From contig NZ_CANMSS010000001.1 of the NCBI RefSeq assembly GCF_947500695.1, positions 496,001-560,000 on the forward strand: a stretch of DNA of 64,000 nucleotides. The letters are read 5' to 3'. This document shows positions 1 to 8,155 of this stretch, piece by piece. Origin of the DNA: an uncultured Pseudoteredinibacter sp. GTDB taxonomy: Bacteria > Pseudomonadota > Gammaproteobacteria > Pseudomonadales > Cellvibrionaceae. The notes beneath the pieces are model-generated. The model was not told the origin of the DNA. It did no database searches and saw only the letters and a list, made by a program, of their open reading frames with translations. The position numbers were made by a program, and so were the translations under genes. Numbering within the stretch: position 1 is the stretch's first letter; every line of letters starts with the position of its first letter.

Positions 1-945
1 CCGATTACTCAATCAATGCTGCCTGAATTAACGCCTGCAGGGGAAGTACTTGGGCATGTAAATGCTATTGCCGCTCAAGAGACGGCTCTGCCTGAAGGTC
101 TTCCCATTGTCGCTTCAGGCTCCGACAAAGCCTGCGAGCTATTAGGAGCGGGCGCTGTAGAGGAACATATCGGCTGCTTAAGCTATGGTACTACAGCAAC
201 CTACAATGGTAATTTTGATCGCTATATTGAATCGGCCACGATGATACCGCCATACCCAGCTGCGTCGCCTGGTCGATACAACACCGAAGCGATGGTGTAT
301 CGCGGATACTGGATGGTAAGTTGGTTCAAGGAGCAAATGGCCTTGGAAGAACGCTTGCGAGCAAAGGAAGAGGGCGTAGCGGTAGAAAGCTTATTCGACG
401 AGTTATTAGAACAAGTTCCAGCTGGCTCAATGGGCCTGACCCTACAACCTTACTGGAGCCCCGGCATTAAAAACCCAGGTCCAGGTGCAAAGGGCGCAAT
501 TATTGGTTTTGGTGATGTCCATACCAAAGCACATATTTATCGAGCCATTATTGAAGGGCTTTGTTACGCATTACGCGAAGGTAAAGAGCGCGTTGAAAAG
601 CGTAGTGGTAAAAAAATAAGCAAGCTGCGCATCTCAGGTGGCGGCTCCCAAAGCGATCAAATTATGCAAATTTCTGCCGATATTTTCGGCATGGAAGTCG
701 AACGTCCTAGCACCTATGAAACCAGTGGCTTAGGGGCGGCGATAAACTCAGCGGTGGCCTTAGGTTGGTATAAAAACCATGCTGAAGCCTGTAGAAGTAT
801 GAGCTCTATTGGTACCGTATTTAGACCCAATCAAGAAAACGTAAAGCTCTATAATGACCTGTACAAAGAGGTGTATCTAAAGATGTATCCGTCCCTAAAC
901 CGTCTTTATCAAGCAATACGTAAAATTACTGGTTATCCTGCTTGA
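1..945 (+). CDS. FGGY-family carbohydrate kinase, C-terminal part (5' end outside window)
   Basis: The reading frame is open from base 1, so this is the 3' portion (about 314 residues) of a longer gene. FGGY kinases phosphorylate sugars or polyols with ATP in the cytoplasm and usually have about 500 residues, so the N-terminal domain is missing. The visible part matches the C-terminal actin-like domain: a GSDKACELLGAG stretch followed by SYGTTAT near its start, and ISGGGSQSD later, the glycine-rich nucleotide-binding segment, followed by the SGLGAAINSAVALG helix. The substrate cannot be told from this half. The next gene is a receptor with its own Fur-like control region, so no operon partner is visible. 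The family call is firm; the substrate is unknown. Confidence 0.85.
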   Translation, partial: PITQSMLPELTPAGEVLGHVNAIAAQETALPEGLPIVASGSDKACELLGAGAVEEHIGCLSYGTTATYNGNFDRYIESATMIPPYPAASPGRYNTEAMVYRGYWMVSWFKEQMALEERLRAKEEGVAVESLFDELLEQVPAGSMGLTLQPYWSPGIKNPGPGAKGAIIGFGDVHTKAHIYRAIIEGLCYALREGKERVEKRSGKKISKLRISGGGSQSDQIMQISADIFGMEVERPSTYETSGLGAAINSAVALGWYKNHAEACRSMSSIGTVFRPNQENVKLYNDLYKEVYLKMYPSLNRLYQAIRKITGYPA

Positions 946-1335
946 AGCGGTTTAGCTGGTTCCTTTGGTTCAGTAATTTCACTAGGGAAGTTCATGTGCC
1001 ACGCCATTTAGAGCCTTGTTCCCACAGTTTCTCCTTATCGTTTGTTAGCTCTAAATCGAGATTGCTGGTGGCTCCGTCACAAAAATCGCCCAAAGCCTAA
1101 AAACCCTAATTAATATACGTTTAATAGTCCAATTTGCTCCATTTTTAGGCGCATAAAGCACTAAAGCGTAGATATATATCAAAAAACAATAAGAATAATA
1201 CTCATTTGCCATTCCATTTTGTTTGTTTTTGCTAGATACTTCCGCCCAATTAAAAAGCAGGGCAGAGACCTTTGCCAATTAGCGGTTATAGAAGCCGTTA
1301 TCGACAAATATCCAAATAGGTATGGAGTGGAGAAC
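946..1335. other. Intergenic region, 390 bp, AT-rich, with receptor leader
   Basis: No convincing gene is present. The region between the sugar kinase and the siderophore receptor is AT-rich and contains a Fur-box-like palindrome at 1188-1206. The receptor frame stays open upstream of its ATG to about 1219, but a signal peptide and ribosome binding site support the start at 1336. The open frame on the opposite strand at 1051-1278 has no protein-like features and is dismissed. Confidence 0.5.
1188..1206. promoter_or_regulatory. Fur-box-like operator
   Basis: The sequence AATAAGAATAATACTCATT is an imperfect palindrome that closely resembles the gammaproteobacterial Fur box (AATGAGAAT-type half sites). 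It lies about 130 bp upstream of a siderophore receptor, where iron repression by Fur would be expected. No experimental support; assigned by eye. Confidence 0.5.
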
Positions 1336-3435
1336 ATGAAAAAATTGCCATTAGCTGTTGCGCTAATCGCTGCGAATCAAGCCTTACTTTCTGGGGTGGC
1401 TATCGCTGAAGACAGTATTGAAGAAGTGATCGTAGAGGGTTCTTACCTTTCTATGGATAAACTTAACTCTGTTAAAAGCCCAACCCCGATTATCGATGTA
1501 CCACAGAGTTTATCGATTATCACTGCTGCACAAATCAGCAAGCAGGGTTTCGATAGCGTTGCCGATATCATTAACTACACTCCAGGCGTAAACAACACCC
1601 AAGGTGAAGGTCACCGTGATGCGGTTGTATTCCGTGGTGTTCGTTCAACCGCAGACTTCTTTATTGATGGTGCGCGTGACGATGTTCAATACTACCGTCC
1701 GCTTTATAACCTAGATCAGGTTGAAATCTTGCGCGGCCCTAACGCACTACTATTCGGTCGTGGTGGTACTGGCGGCGTACTAAACCGTGTTAGTAAAAAA
1801 GGCCAACTCGATAAAGATTTCACGAAATTTAGCGTTAGCGCTGATAGCTTCAGTGGCGTTGGTATTCAGATCGATACCAATACCAGCATCAACGAAGATG
1901 TAGCGCTACGCATTAATGGCATGTACGAAGCCTTAGAAGGTGATCGCGATCACTTTGATGGCGACCGTTACGCGATTAACCCAACCCTACATGTGAAGTT
2001 GGGTGAAGAGACGGCTTTAGATGTTTCTTACGAATACGTAGACTTCGAACGTTTTATTGATCGTGGTATTCCAACCGGTGCCGATGGTCGTCCAGTTGAA
2101 GCACTTGACGGTGTTGTGTTTGGCGATCGTAATCTAAACACAACTGGCTTAGAAGCTAATGTGTTTCGCGCTACTTTACAGCATCGTTTTTCTGACAGCT
2201 TAAAAGGTAACTTCAACGTTACTTACGGCGATTACGATAAGCTGTATCAAAATCTTTACGCCTCTGGTTACGATCAGGCTAATACCCCAGATCGCGTGAC
2301 CTTAGATGGTTATCTAGATACTACTCAGCGTGAAAACCTAACTTTGTCTGCAAACTTAGTTGGCGAGTTTGATACTGGTAGTATCGAGCATACTTTAATT
2401 GCTGGTGTTGAATACGGCGATACCTCCTCTAACCAAGATCGTTATAACGCATTCTGGGACACCTCTGGTAAGGATAAAGAAACCATTCTTATCGATCAGC
2501 TAAGAAACTTGGTTGGTGGTGTAGGCGTTAATGCAGCGGGGCAGGCAACTACTGTTGTCTTTAACAACCCAGATTCTTTGAACGATGATACCCACGTTGA
2601 AATTGAAGTAGCTTCTGTTTACATCCAAGATCAGATTGCTCTTTCTGAAAACTTCGACATCGTTTTGGGGGCGCGCTTCGACAGCTTCGACATCGATGTG
2701 CTAAACGTAAAAGCTGATAATGAGCGTCGCACACGTAAAGACGAAGAAATTTCTCCACGTGCAGGTTTGGTTTATAAGCCGCAAGAGAATATTTCTATCT
2801 ACGCCAGCTACAGTGAATCTTTCTTGCCACGCAGTGGTGAGCAGTTTGCGAACATCAATGGTGATGCAAACAACCTAGACCCAGATGTTTTCGAAAACTC
2901 TGAAATCGGTTTGAAGTGGGATTTTGAGGGTGGTTTAAGCCTAACGGCTGCTTACTTTGAAAATGAACAGACTCGCGCCGCTCGCGACAACGAAACCGGC
3001 GAGAACTTTGAAGTTCGTGGTTTAGAAGTCGAAGGTTATGAGATTCAGTTGCAAGGTAACCTAACCGAACAGATTTCTATCCAAGCGGGTTACAGCAATC
3101 TAGATGGCAAAACTGGCTCGGGTGCTCAGCCTCGCGAATTGCCTGAGAACATGGCCTCTGTATGGGCTGGCTATCAAGCGACTGACAAGTTTGGTTTGGG
3201 CTTAGGTGTTATCTACCAGGACGAATCATTGATCAAGGACGGCAGCGATTTAACCTTGCCTTGCTATACTCGTGTTGATGCGATGATGTCTTACCAGGTT
3301 TCTGATGAGTTGCGACTGCAATTGAATATCGAAAACCTAACAGACGAAGAGTACTTCCCAACGGCGCACAGCACCCACCAGGTAACTGTTGGTCAGCCAA
3401 TGAATGCTCGTTTGACAGTTAGTGGCAGCTTCTAA
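1336..3435 (+). CDS. TonB-dependent siderophore receptor (catecholate-type)
   Basis: A 699-residue outer-membrane receptor that would import ferric siderophores using TonB energy. The ATG at 1336 is chosen because GGAGTGGAG lies just upstream and the protein then begins with a signal peptide (MKKLPLAVALIAANQALLSG...AIA). The plug domain follows, with a TonB-box-like SIEEVIVEG near residue 26, DVPQSLSII, FRGVRSTADFFIDGARDD and VEILRGPNALLFGRGG, which are typical of TonB-siderophore receptors of the Fiu/FiuA type. The remainder is a beta-barrel rich in YGDY/VYIQDQ strand patterns, ending in an aromatic residue (VSGSF), the outer-membrane insertion signal. A Fur-like site upstream and a terminator at 3487 suggest a monocistronic, iron-repressed gene. 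The exact siderophore is not readable. Confidence 0.9.
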   Translation: MKKLPLAVALIAANQALLSGVAIAEDSIEEVIVEGSYLSMDKLNSVKSPTPIIDVPQSLSIITAAQISKQGFDSVADIINYTPGVNNTQGEGHRDAVVFRGVRSTADFFIDGARDDVQYYRPLYNLDQVEILRGPNALLFGRGGTGGVLNRVSKKGQLDKDFTKFSVSADSFSGVGIQIDTNTSINEDVALRINGMYEALEGDRDHFDGDRYAINPTLHVKLGEETALDVSYEYVDFERFIDRGIPTGADGRPVEALDGVVFGDRNLNTTGLEANVFRATLQHRFSDSLKGNFNVTYGDYDKLYQNLYASGYDQANTPDRVTLDGYLDTTQRENLTLSANLVGEFDTGSIEHTLIAGVEYGDTSSNQDRYNAFWDTSGKDKETILIDQLRNLVGGVGVNAAGQATTVVFNNPDSLNDDTHVEIEVASVYIQDQIALSENFDIVLGARFDSFDIDVLNVKADNERRTRKDEEISPRAGLVYKPQENISIYASYSESFLPRSGEQFANINGDANNLDPDVFENSEIGLKWDFEGGLSLTAAYFENEQTRAARDNETGENFEVRGLEVEGYEIQLQGNLTEQISIQAGYSNLDGKTGSGAQPRELPENMASVWAGYQATDKFGLGLGVIYQDESLIKDGSDLTLPCYTRVDAMMSYQVSDELRLQLNIENLTDEEYFPTAHSTHQVTVGQPMNARLTVSGSF

Positions 3436-3486
3436 GAAGTTACCAATATATTGAGCCTTTCTGTTGTTCAGTTAGGCTTCTCTAAA

Positions 3487-3514
3487 AAACCGCGGCTTTT
3501 GCTGCGGTTTTTTT
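3487..3514 (+). terminator. Rho-independent terminator of the siderophore receptor
   Basis: AAACCGCGGC and GCTGCGGTTT form a 10-bp stem (one G-T pair) with a TTTT loop, followed by a run of T. It lies 50 bp after the receptor stop codon. Confidence 0.9.
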
Positions 3515-3932
3515 ATTGCCTGAAAGGTACTTCTGGATTGATTGTGTTGGTTGAATTTTGCTCAGCGCAGTGTTGCGCTGTTGTTAAAGGCTAGCTTCCT
3601 GAGTTAAAAGCTGAACAGTAGGGCGCTTATTATGTGGCCATTCTGGGGCTATCAAGCTACCGAGTCGGGCCGCCTATACCGATTTAAGCTTACTAATAAC
3701 GAGTATTTATCTTATTTATGGTGCCCAATCGACCTAGCTAATACTCAATTACACCCTATATACAAAGGGTTTAGCCGTTTTTTAGAATGAATACATTGCT
3801 CTGGCTTACCTCAAGGTCGCCAATTTAGAACCCTTGGAGTACTGATCTAAAAGGCGAATTCTGCTAAAATTGGCACAGTTTGCCAAATTTGCCGACTAGA
3901 TTAAGCCAGATAAAAAGAGGTTATGTAAGTTA
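3515..3932. other. Intergenic region upstream of acnB, 418 bp
   Basis: No gene is evident. This should contain the acnB promoter, but no -35/-10 pair of convincing quality and spacing is visible. AAGAGG at 3915-3920 is the only candidate ribosome binding site for acnB and sits 12 nt from the ATG, longer than usual. A two-codon mini-frame (ATG TAA) at 3922-3927 lies inside this leader. Confidence 0.4.
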
Positions 3933-6722
3933 ATGAACTTGTATGCTGAATATCTCCAAGAGATTGAGCTTCGCGACAAGGAGCTCGGGTTACACCCTAA
4001 ACCTATTGATAGCGCCGATCTACTGTCAGAGATCATCGAACAGATCAAAGATCAAAATCACGAACACCGCGCTGATTCCCTAAAGTTTTTTATTTACAAC
4101 ACGCTTCCAGGCACCACTCCAGCGGCTGGTGTTAAAGCGGAGTTTCTAAAAGACATCGTACTGGGTAGCGAGAAACTAGATGAAATCAGCCCAGAGTATG
4201 CCCTAGAGCAGCTTTCCCATATGAAGGGTGGCCCATCTGTACGCGTACTACTAGATATTGCATTGTCTGAAGACAGCAATAACAATGCTGCCGGTGAAGT
4301 TCTAAAAACTCAAGTATTCTTGTACGAAGCAGATACCGCGCGTTTGGAAGAAGCCTATAAGGCTGGCAATTCAATTGCTAAAGGTATCCTAGAAAGCTAC
4401 GCAAAAGCTGAGTTCTTTACCAAGTTGGACGACATCCCAGAAAAAATTGATGTTGTTACCTATATCGCCGCAGAAGGTGATATTTCTACCGACTTGCTTT
4501 CCCCAGGTAACCAAGCGCACTCTCGTTCAGACCGTGAATTGCATGGTCAGTGCATGATTACCCCAGAAGCTCAGCAAGAAATTGCAGCGATGGATAAGCA
4601 ATACCCGAATGCCAAAGTAATGTTGATTGCTGAAAAGGGCACCATGGGTGTTGGCTCTTCTCGTATGTCGGGCGTGAACAACGTGGCCTTGTGGGCGGGT
4701 GAAAAAACCTCTCCATATATTCCATTTGTTAACAACAAGCCTGTAGTTGCCGGTACCAATGGTATCGCACCTATCTTCCTTACCACCGTTGGTGTTACTG
4801 GCGGTATTGGCTTGGATTTGAAAAACTGGGTTAAGAAAACCGACGAGAACGGCGAAATTGTTTTCGATGAAAATGGTGATCCAGTATTAGAAGAAGCCTA
4901 CTCTGTAGAAACTGGCACTGTGTTAACCATCGATACTAAAGCTAAGAAGCTTTACAACGGTGATAAAGAGCTAGTTGATATTTCTTCTTCATTTACTCCA
5001 CAAAAAGTTGAGTTTATGAAAGCCGGCGGCTCTTATGCAGTAACCTTCGGTAAGAAGCTACAGACATTTGCAGCAGAGACTTTAGGTGTTGAAGCTCCAG
5101 CGGTATACGCTGCTTCAAAAGAAATTTCTCACGAAGGTCAAGGCTTAACAGCGGTTGAGAAAATCTTTAACCGTAATGCTGTTGGCGTAGCGTCTGAAAC
5201 ACCACTGCACACCGGTTCTGACGTTCGTGTAAAAGTGAACATTGTAGGTTCACAAGACACCACCGGTTTGATGACCTCACAAGAACTTGAGTCAATGGCC
5301 GCTACGGTTATTTCACCAAGTGTTGATGGTGCATACCAGTCTGGTTGTCACACGGCTTCTGTATGGGATAAGAAAGCTCAAGTTAACATCCCTCGCTTGA
5401 TGAAGTTTATGAATGACTTCGGTGTGATCACTGCGCGCGATCCTAAGCACGTTTACCACTCAATGACTGACGTAATTCACAAGGTATTGAACGATATCAC
5501 TGTGGACGATCGTGCAATCATTATCGGTGGTGATTCACATACACGTATGTCTAAAGGTGTCGCCTTTGGTGCGGATTCCGGTACGGTAGCAATCGCTTTG
5601 GCAACGGGCGAATGTGCAATGCCAATTCCAGAGTCTGTAAAAGTTACCTTTAAAGGCACCATGAAAGAGCATATGGATTTCCGTGACATCGTACACGCTA
5701 CCCAAGCTCAGATGCTGAAGAAGTTTAACGGCGAAAACGTTTTCCAAGGTCGCGTTATTGAAGTGCAGATCGGTACTTTGTTAGCTGACCAAGCGTTTAC
5801 CTTCACCGACTGGACTGCAGAAATGAAGGCGAAAGCTTCTATCTGTATCTCAACTGATGAAACGCTTATCGAATCACTTGAGCTGGCGAAATCTCGCATC
5901 CAGATCATGATTGACAAGGGCATGGAAAACCGCGACAACATGCTTAACCGTTTGATCAACTTGGCCGATCAGCGTATTGCTGAAGTTAAATCTGGCGAAG
6001 CTCCTGCTTTGGCACCAGACGACAACGCCAAGTACTACGCTGAAATGGTTGTAGATCTTGATGTTATCGAAGAGCCAATGATCGCTGACCCAGACGTCAA
6101 CAACGACGACGTTTCTAAGCGTTACACGCACGATGTAATTCGTCCAACATCTTACTACGATGGTCGCAAAGTAGATCTAGGTTTTGTGGGTTCATGTATG
6201 GTCCACAAAGGCGATATGAAAATCATCGCTCAGATGCTACGCAACCTAGAAAAGAAAGGCCCTATCGAGTTCAAAGCACCTTTGGTTGTAGCTCCACCAA
6301 CATACAACATTGTTGATGAGCTAAAAGCCGAAGGCGACTGGGAATTGCTACAGAAATATGCCGGTTTCGAATTTAGCGATGACAATCCTAAAGAAGAAGC
6401 CCGTACTAAGTACAAAAACCAAATGTACTTGGAGCGCCCAGGCTGTAACCTTTGCATGGGTAACCAGGAGAAGGCTGAGCCAGGTGATACGGTATTAGCA
6501 ACTTCTACTCGTTTGTTCCAGGGCCGTGTTGTGGAAGACACTGACGAGAAGAAAGGTGAATCATTGTTGGGCTCAACTCCAATGGTAGTACTAGCGACTA
6601 TCCTTGGCCGCTTCCCAACTTTAGAAGAGTACAAAGAAGCTGTAGAGGGTATTAACCTAACTTCTTTCGCTCCACCTTCAGAAGATCTTGCGGTTCCTGC
6701 ACAGGTTTTGAAGTTAGCTTAG
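3933..6722 (+). CDS. acnB: Aconitate hydratase B (bifunctional aconitase / 2-methylisocitrate dehydratase)
   Basis: AcnB converts citrate to isocitrate in the TCA cycle and can dehydrate 2-methylisocitrate; it is cytoplasmic and carries a [4Fe-4S] cluster. The 929-residue product opens with the AcnB HEAT-like domain (ALEQLSHMKGGPSVRVLLD) and contains the swivel and catalytic domains in AcnB order. The three cluster cysteines are visible: Cys755 in VGSCMVHKG and Cys838/Cys841 in GCNLCMGN. GGDSHTRMSKGVAFGADSG is the conserved active-site segment. It is longer than the 865-residue E. coli enzyme because of insertions such as the acidic stretch around residues 300-320, as in other marine gammaproteobacteria. 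It stands alone, followed by a strong terminator. Confidence 0.97.
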   Translation: MNLYAEYLQEIELRDKELGLHPKPIDSADLLSEIIEQIKDQNHEHRADSLKFFIYNTLPGTTPAAGVKAEFLKDIVLGSEKLDEISPEYALEQLSHMKGGPSVRVLLDIALSEDSNNNAAGEVLKTQVFLYEADTARLEEAYKAGNSIAKGILESYAKAEFFTKLDDIPEKIDVVTYIAAEGDISTDLLSPGNQAHSRSDRELHGQCMITPEAQQEIAAMDKQYPNAKVMLIAEKGTMGVGSSRMSGVNNVALWAGEKTSPYIPFVNNKPVVAGTNGIAPIFLTTVGVTGGIGLDLKNWVKKTDENGEIVFDENGDPVLEEAYSVETGTVLTIDTKAKKLYNGDKELVDISSSFTPQKVEFMKAGGSYAVTFGKKLQTFAAETLGVEAPAVYAASKEISHEGQGLTAVEKIFNRNAVGVASETPLHTGSDVRVKVNIVGSQDTTGLMTSQELESMAATVISPSVDGAYQSGCHTASVWDKKAQVNIPRLMKFMNDFGVITARDPKHVYHSMTDVIHKVLNDITVDDRAIIIGGDSHTRMSKGVAFGADSGTVAIALATGECAMPIPESVKVTFKGTMKEHMDFRDIVHATQAQMLKKFNGENVFQGRVIEVQIGTLLADQAFTFTDWTAEMKAKASICISTDETLIESLELAKSRIQIMIDKGMENRDNMLNRLINLADQRIAEVKSGEAPALAPDDNAKYYAEMVVDLDVIEEPMIADPDVNNDDVSKRYTHDVIRPTSYYDGRKVDLGFVGSCMVHKGDMKIIAQMLRNLEKKGPIEFKAPLVVAPPTYNIVDELKAEGDWELLQKYAGFEFSDDNPKEEARTKYKNQMYLERPGCNLCMGNQEKAEPGDTVLATSTRLFQGRVVEDTDEKKGESLLGSTPMVVLATILGRFPTLEEYKEAVEGINLTSFAPPSEDLAVPAQVLKLA

Positions 6723-6790
6723 AGCGTTTAACTCGGTCTTTATCGCTTGGCAATGACTAGCCTATAGAGACCTAGAAGACAGCGCAAACG

Positions 6791-6846
6791 ATGCTCGCAT
6801 TCTTAATGGCAATCTAATTGCCATTAAGAGGCGGGCATTTTTTTTT
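6791..6846 (+). terminator. Strong composite terminator after acnB
   Basis: An inner perfect 12-bp stem (CTTAATGGCAAT with ATTGCCATTAAG, loop CTA) is extended by an outer arm (ATGCTCGC with GCGGGCAT) and followed by nine T residues. It lies about 70 bp after acnB. Confidence 0.92.
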
Positions 6847-7090
6847 GCCTAGCATTTGCTATATTTACGCCTAAGGCTCAGACATAAATGTGTCTCATTT
6901 ACGATAGCATTTAGTATAGCTATTAGTTATAGGCCGCATATCCATAGGGCTTGAGAGATGAGGTATAGAAGCTATACTTAAATGTGTAGGCTGTAGTCTC
7001 CATAGCCTGCGGGTGTATGATTGAATTGACTTGACGATCCTTAGTCTTATAAAGCCGCTAGAACAAAAAATTATCAGTATGAAGGGGCTC

Positions 7091-8155
7091 ATGTCTAAGA
7101 ACGCTAAAAGTTGTATAGGGTGTGTTCTACTCTTAATTCTCAGTCCGCTTAGCTGGCCTGCAGAACCCCTCCGCTTATTGAACTGGGAAGATTACCTTAG
7201 CCCAGAGCTTATCGAAGAATGGGAGGAGGCGAATGGTCCCTTACAAGAGGTTTACTTCGATAGCGACCAAGACAGAGATGCCATAATCGTTAATTCTGAG
7301 CGGCACCGTGTTGATGTGGTGGTGGTTGACGAAATCGTTGCTAACCGATTTGGTGCGGATGGAAAATTCCTAAAGCTTGACGAAAATATTCTCCCATCAC
7401 TTAAGCATATAGAACCGTTTTGGCGAAAACGCTGTGGTGATTATGCCATGCCTTATTTGTGGGGCACGCTTGGCATTGCTTATCGTAACGATAAGCTCGC
7501 TTCGCCTCCTAGCTCCTGGGCTGATTTACTTTTTCCTGCTGAGAATATTCGCGGGCATGTTGCCATGATTAACGACTATACCGATATGTTGGCGCCAGCA
7601 CTTTTTCAGCTTGGTTATGATCTCAACACAGAAAATCGAACAGAGCTAAAACAGGCTTTTGAGCTTTTAAAGCAACAGGCTGAGAGTATTTTGACATACG
7701 AATACGCATTAACGTATGCAAAACAGCGCGATATGTTTAAGAATCTGTACATGGCCGCAGTGTATGGTGGCGATCAACACACGCTTAATGAACTTGATGA
7801 CAACAAAGGGCGCTGGAAATATATTGTTCCCGAGGATGGCACTGTTCTGTGGGTAGATTGCTTGGCAATCGTTAAGGGCAGCTCAAAACAAAAGCAATCA
7901 ATTGCTCTGCTTAACTACCTAAATACCCCAGTAATCGCTGCCAAAAACGCCGCTTATAATCGAATAGCCACTTCGAATCATGCGGCTGTAGCTTATATGA
8001 ATGCAGAAGATGCTGAAGAGTTAGGTATGCGAAACTTAGAAAGCTTGCAAGTTAAGGCTCAATTATATCGTGAATTAAGTAATCAAAACGTGGCATTAAG
8101 ACTCAAGATTATCAATGCGATAATGAATATCCATGAATCTAAGAACTCGAACTAG
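7091..8155 (+). CDS. Periplasmic polyamine-binding-type protein (PotD/NspS-like sensor component)
   Basis: A 354-residue exported solute-binding protein of the spermidine/putrescine family. The start at 7091 is preferred because AAGGGG precedes it and a signal peptide follows directly (SCIGCVLLLILSPLSWPA). The mature N-terminus, LRLLNWEDYLSPELIEEWEE, is the PotD/PotF hallmark; WGTLGIAYRNDKL is the second typical block. There are no transporter genes nearby. Instead, the gene overlaps by 23 bp a membrane GGDEF-EAL gene, the same arrangement as nspS-mbaA in Vibrio, where the binding protein senses norspermidine/spermidine and controls the partner rather than feeding a transporter. That role is inferred from context. 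An in-frame TTG and ATG further upstream (7031, 7079) lack ribosome binding sites. Confidence 0.85.
   Translation: MSKNAKSCIGCVLLLILSPLSWPAEPLRLLNWEDYLSPELIEEWEEANGPLQEVYFDSDQDRDAIIVNSERHRVDVVVVDEIVANRFGADGKFLKLDENILPSLKHIEPFWRKRCGDYAMPYLWGTLGIAYRNDKLASPPSSWADLLFPAENIRGHVAMINDYTDMLAPALFQLGYDLNTENRTELKQAFELLKQQAESILTYEYALTYAKQRDMFKNLYMAAVYGGDQHTLNELDDNKGRWKYIVPEDGTVLWVDCLAIVKGSSKQKQSIALLNYLNTPVIAAKNAAYNRIATSNHAAVAYMNAEDAEELGMRNLESLQVKAQLYRELSNQNVALRLKIINAIMNIHESKNSN

Noticed and set aside
1051..1278. 75-residue minus-strand open frame upstream of the siderophore receptor
   Set aside because: Low-complexity AT-rich translation, overlaps the receptor control region, no ribosome binding site or family feature.
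5708..6634. Several long minus-strand open frames inside acnB
   Set aside because: Antisense shadows of a strongly biased, fully conserved coding gene.
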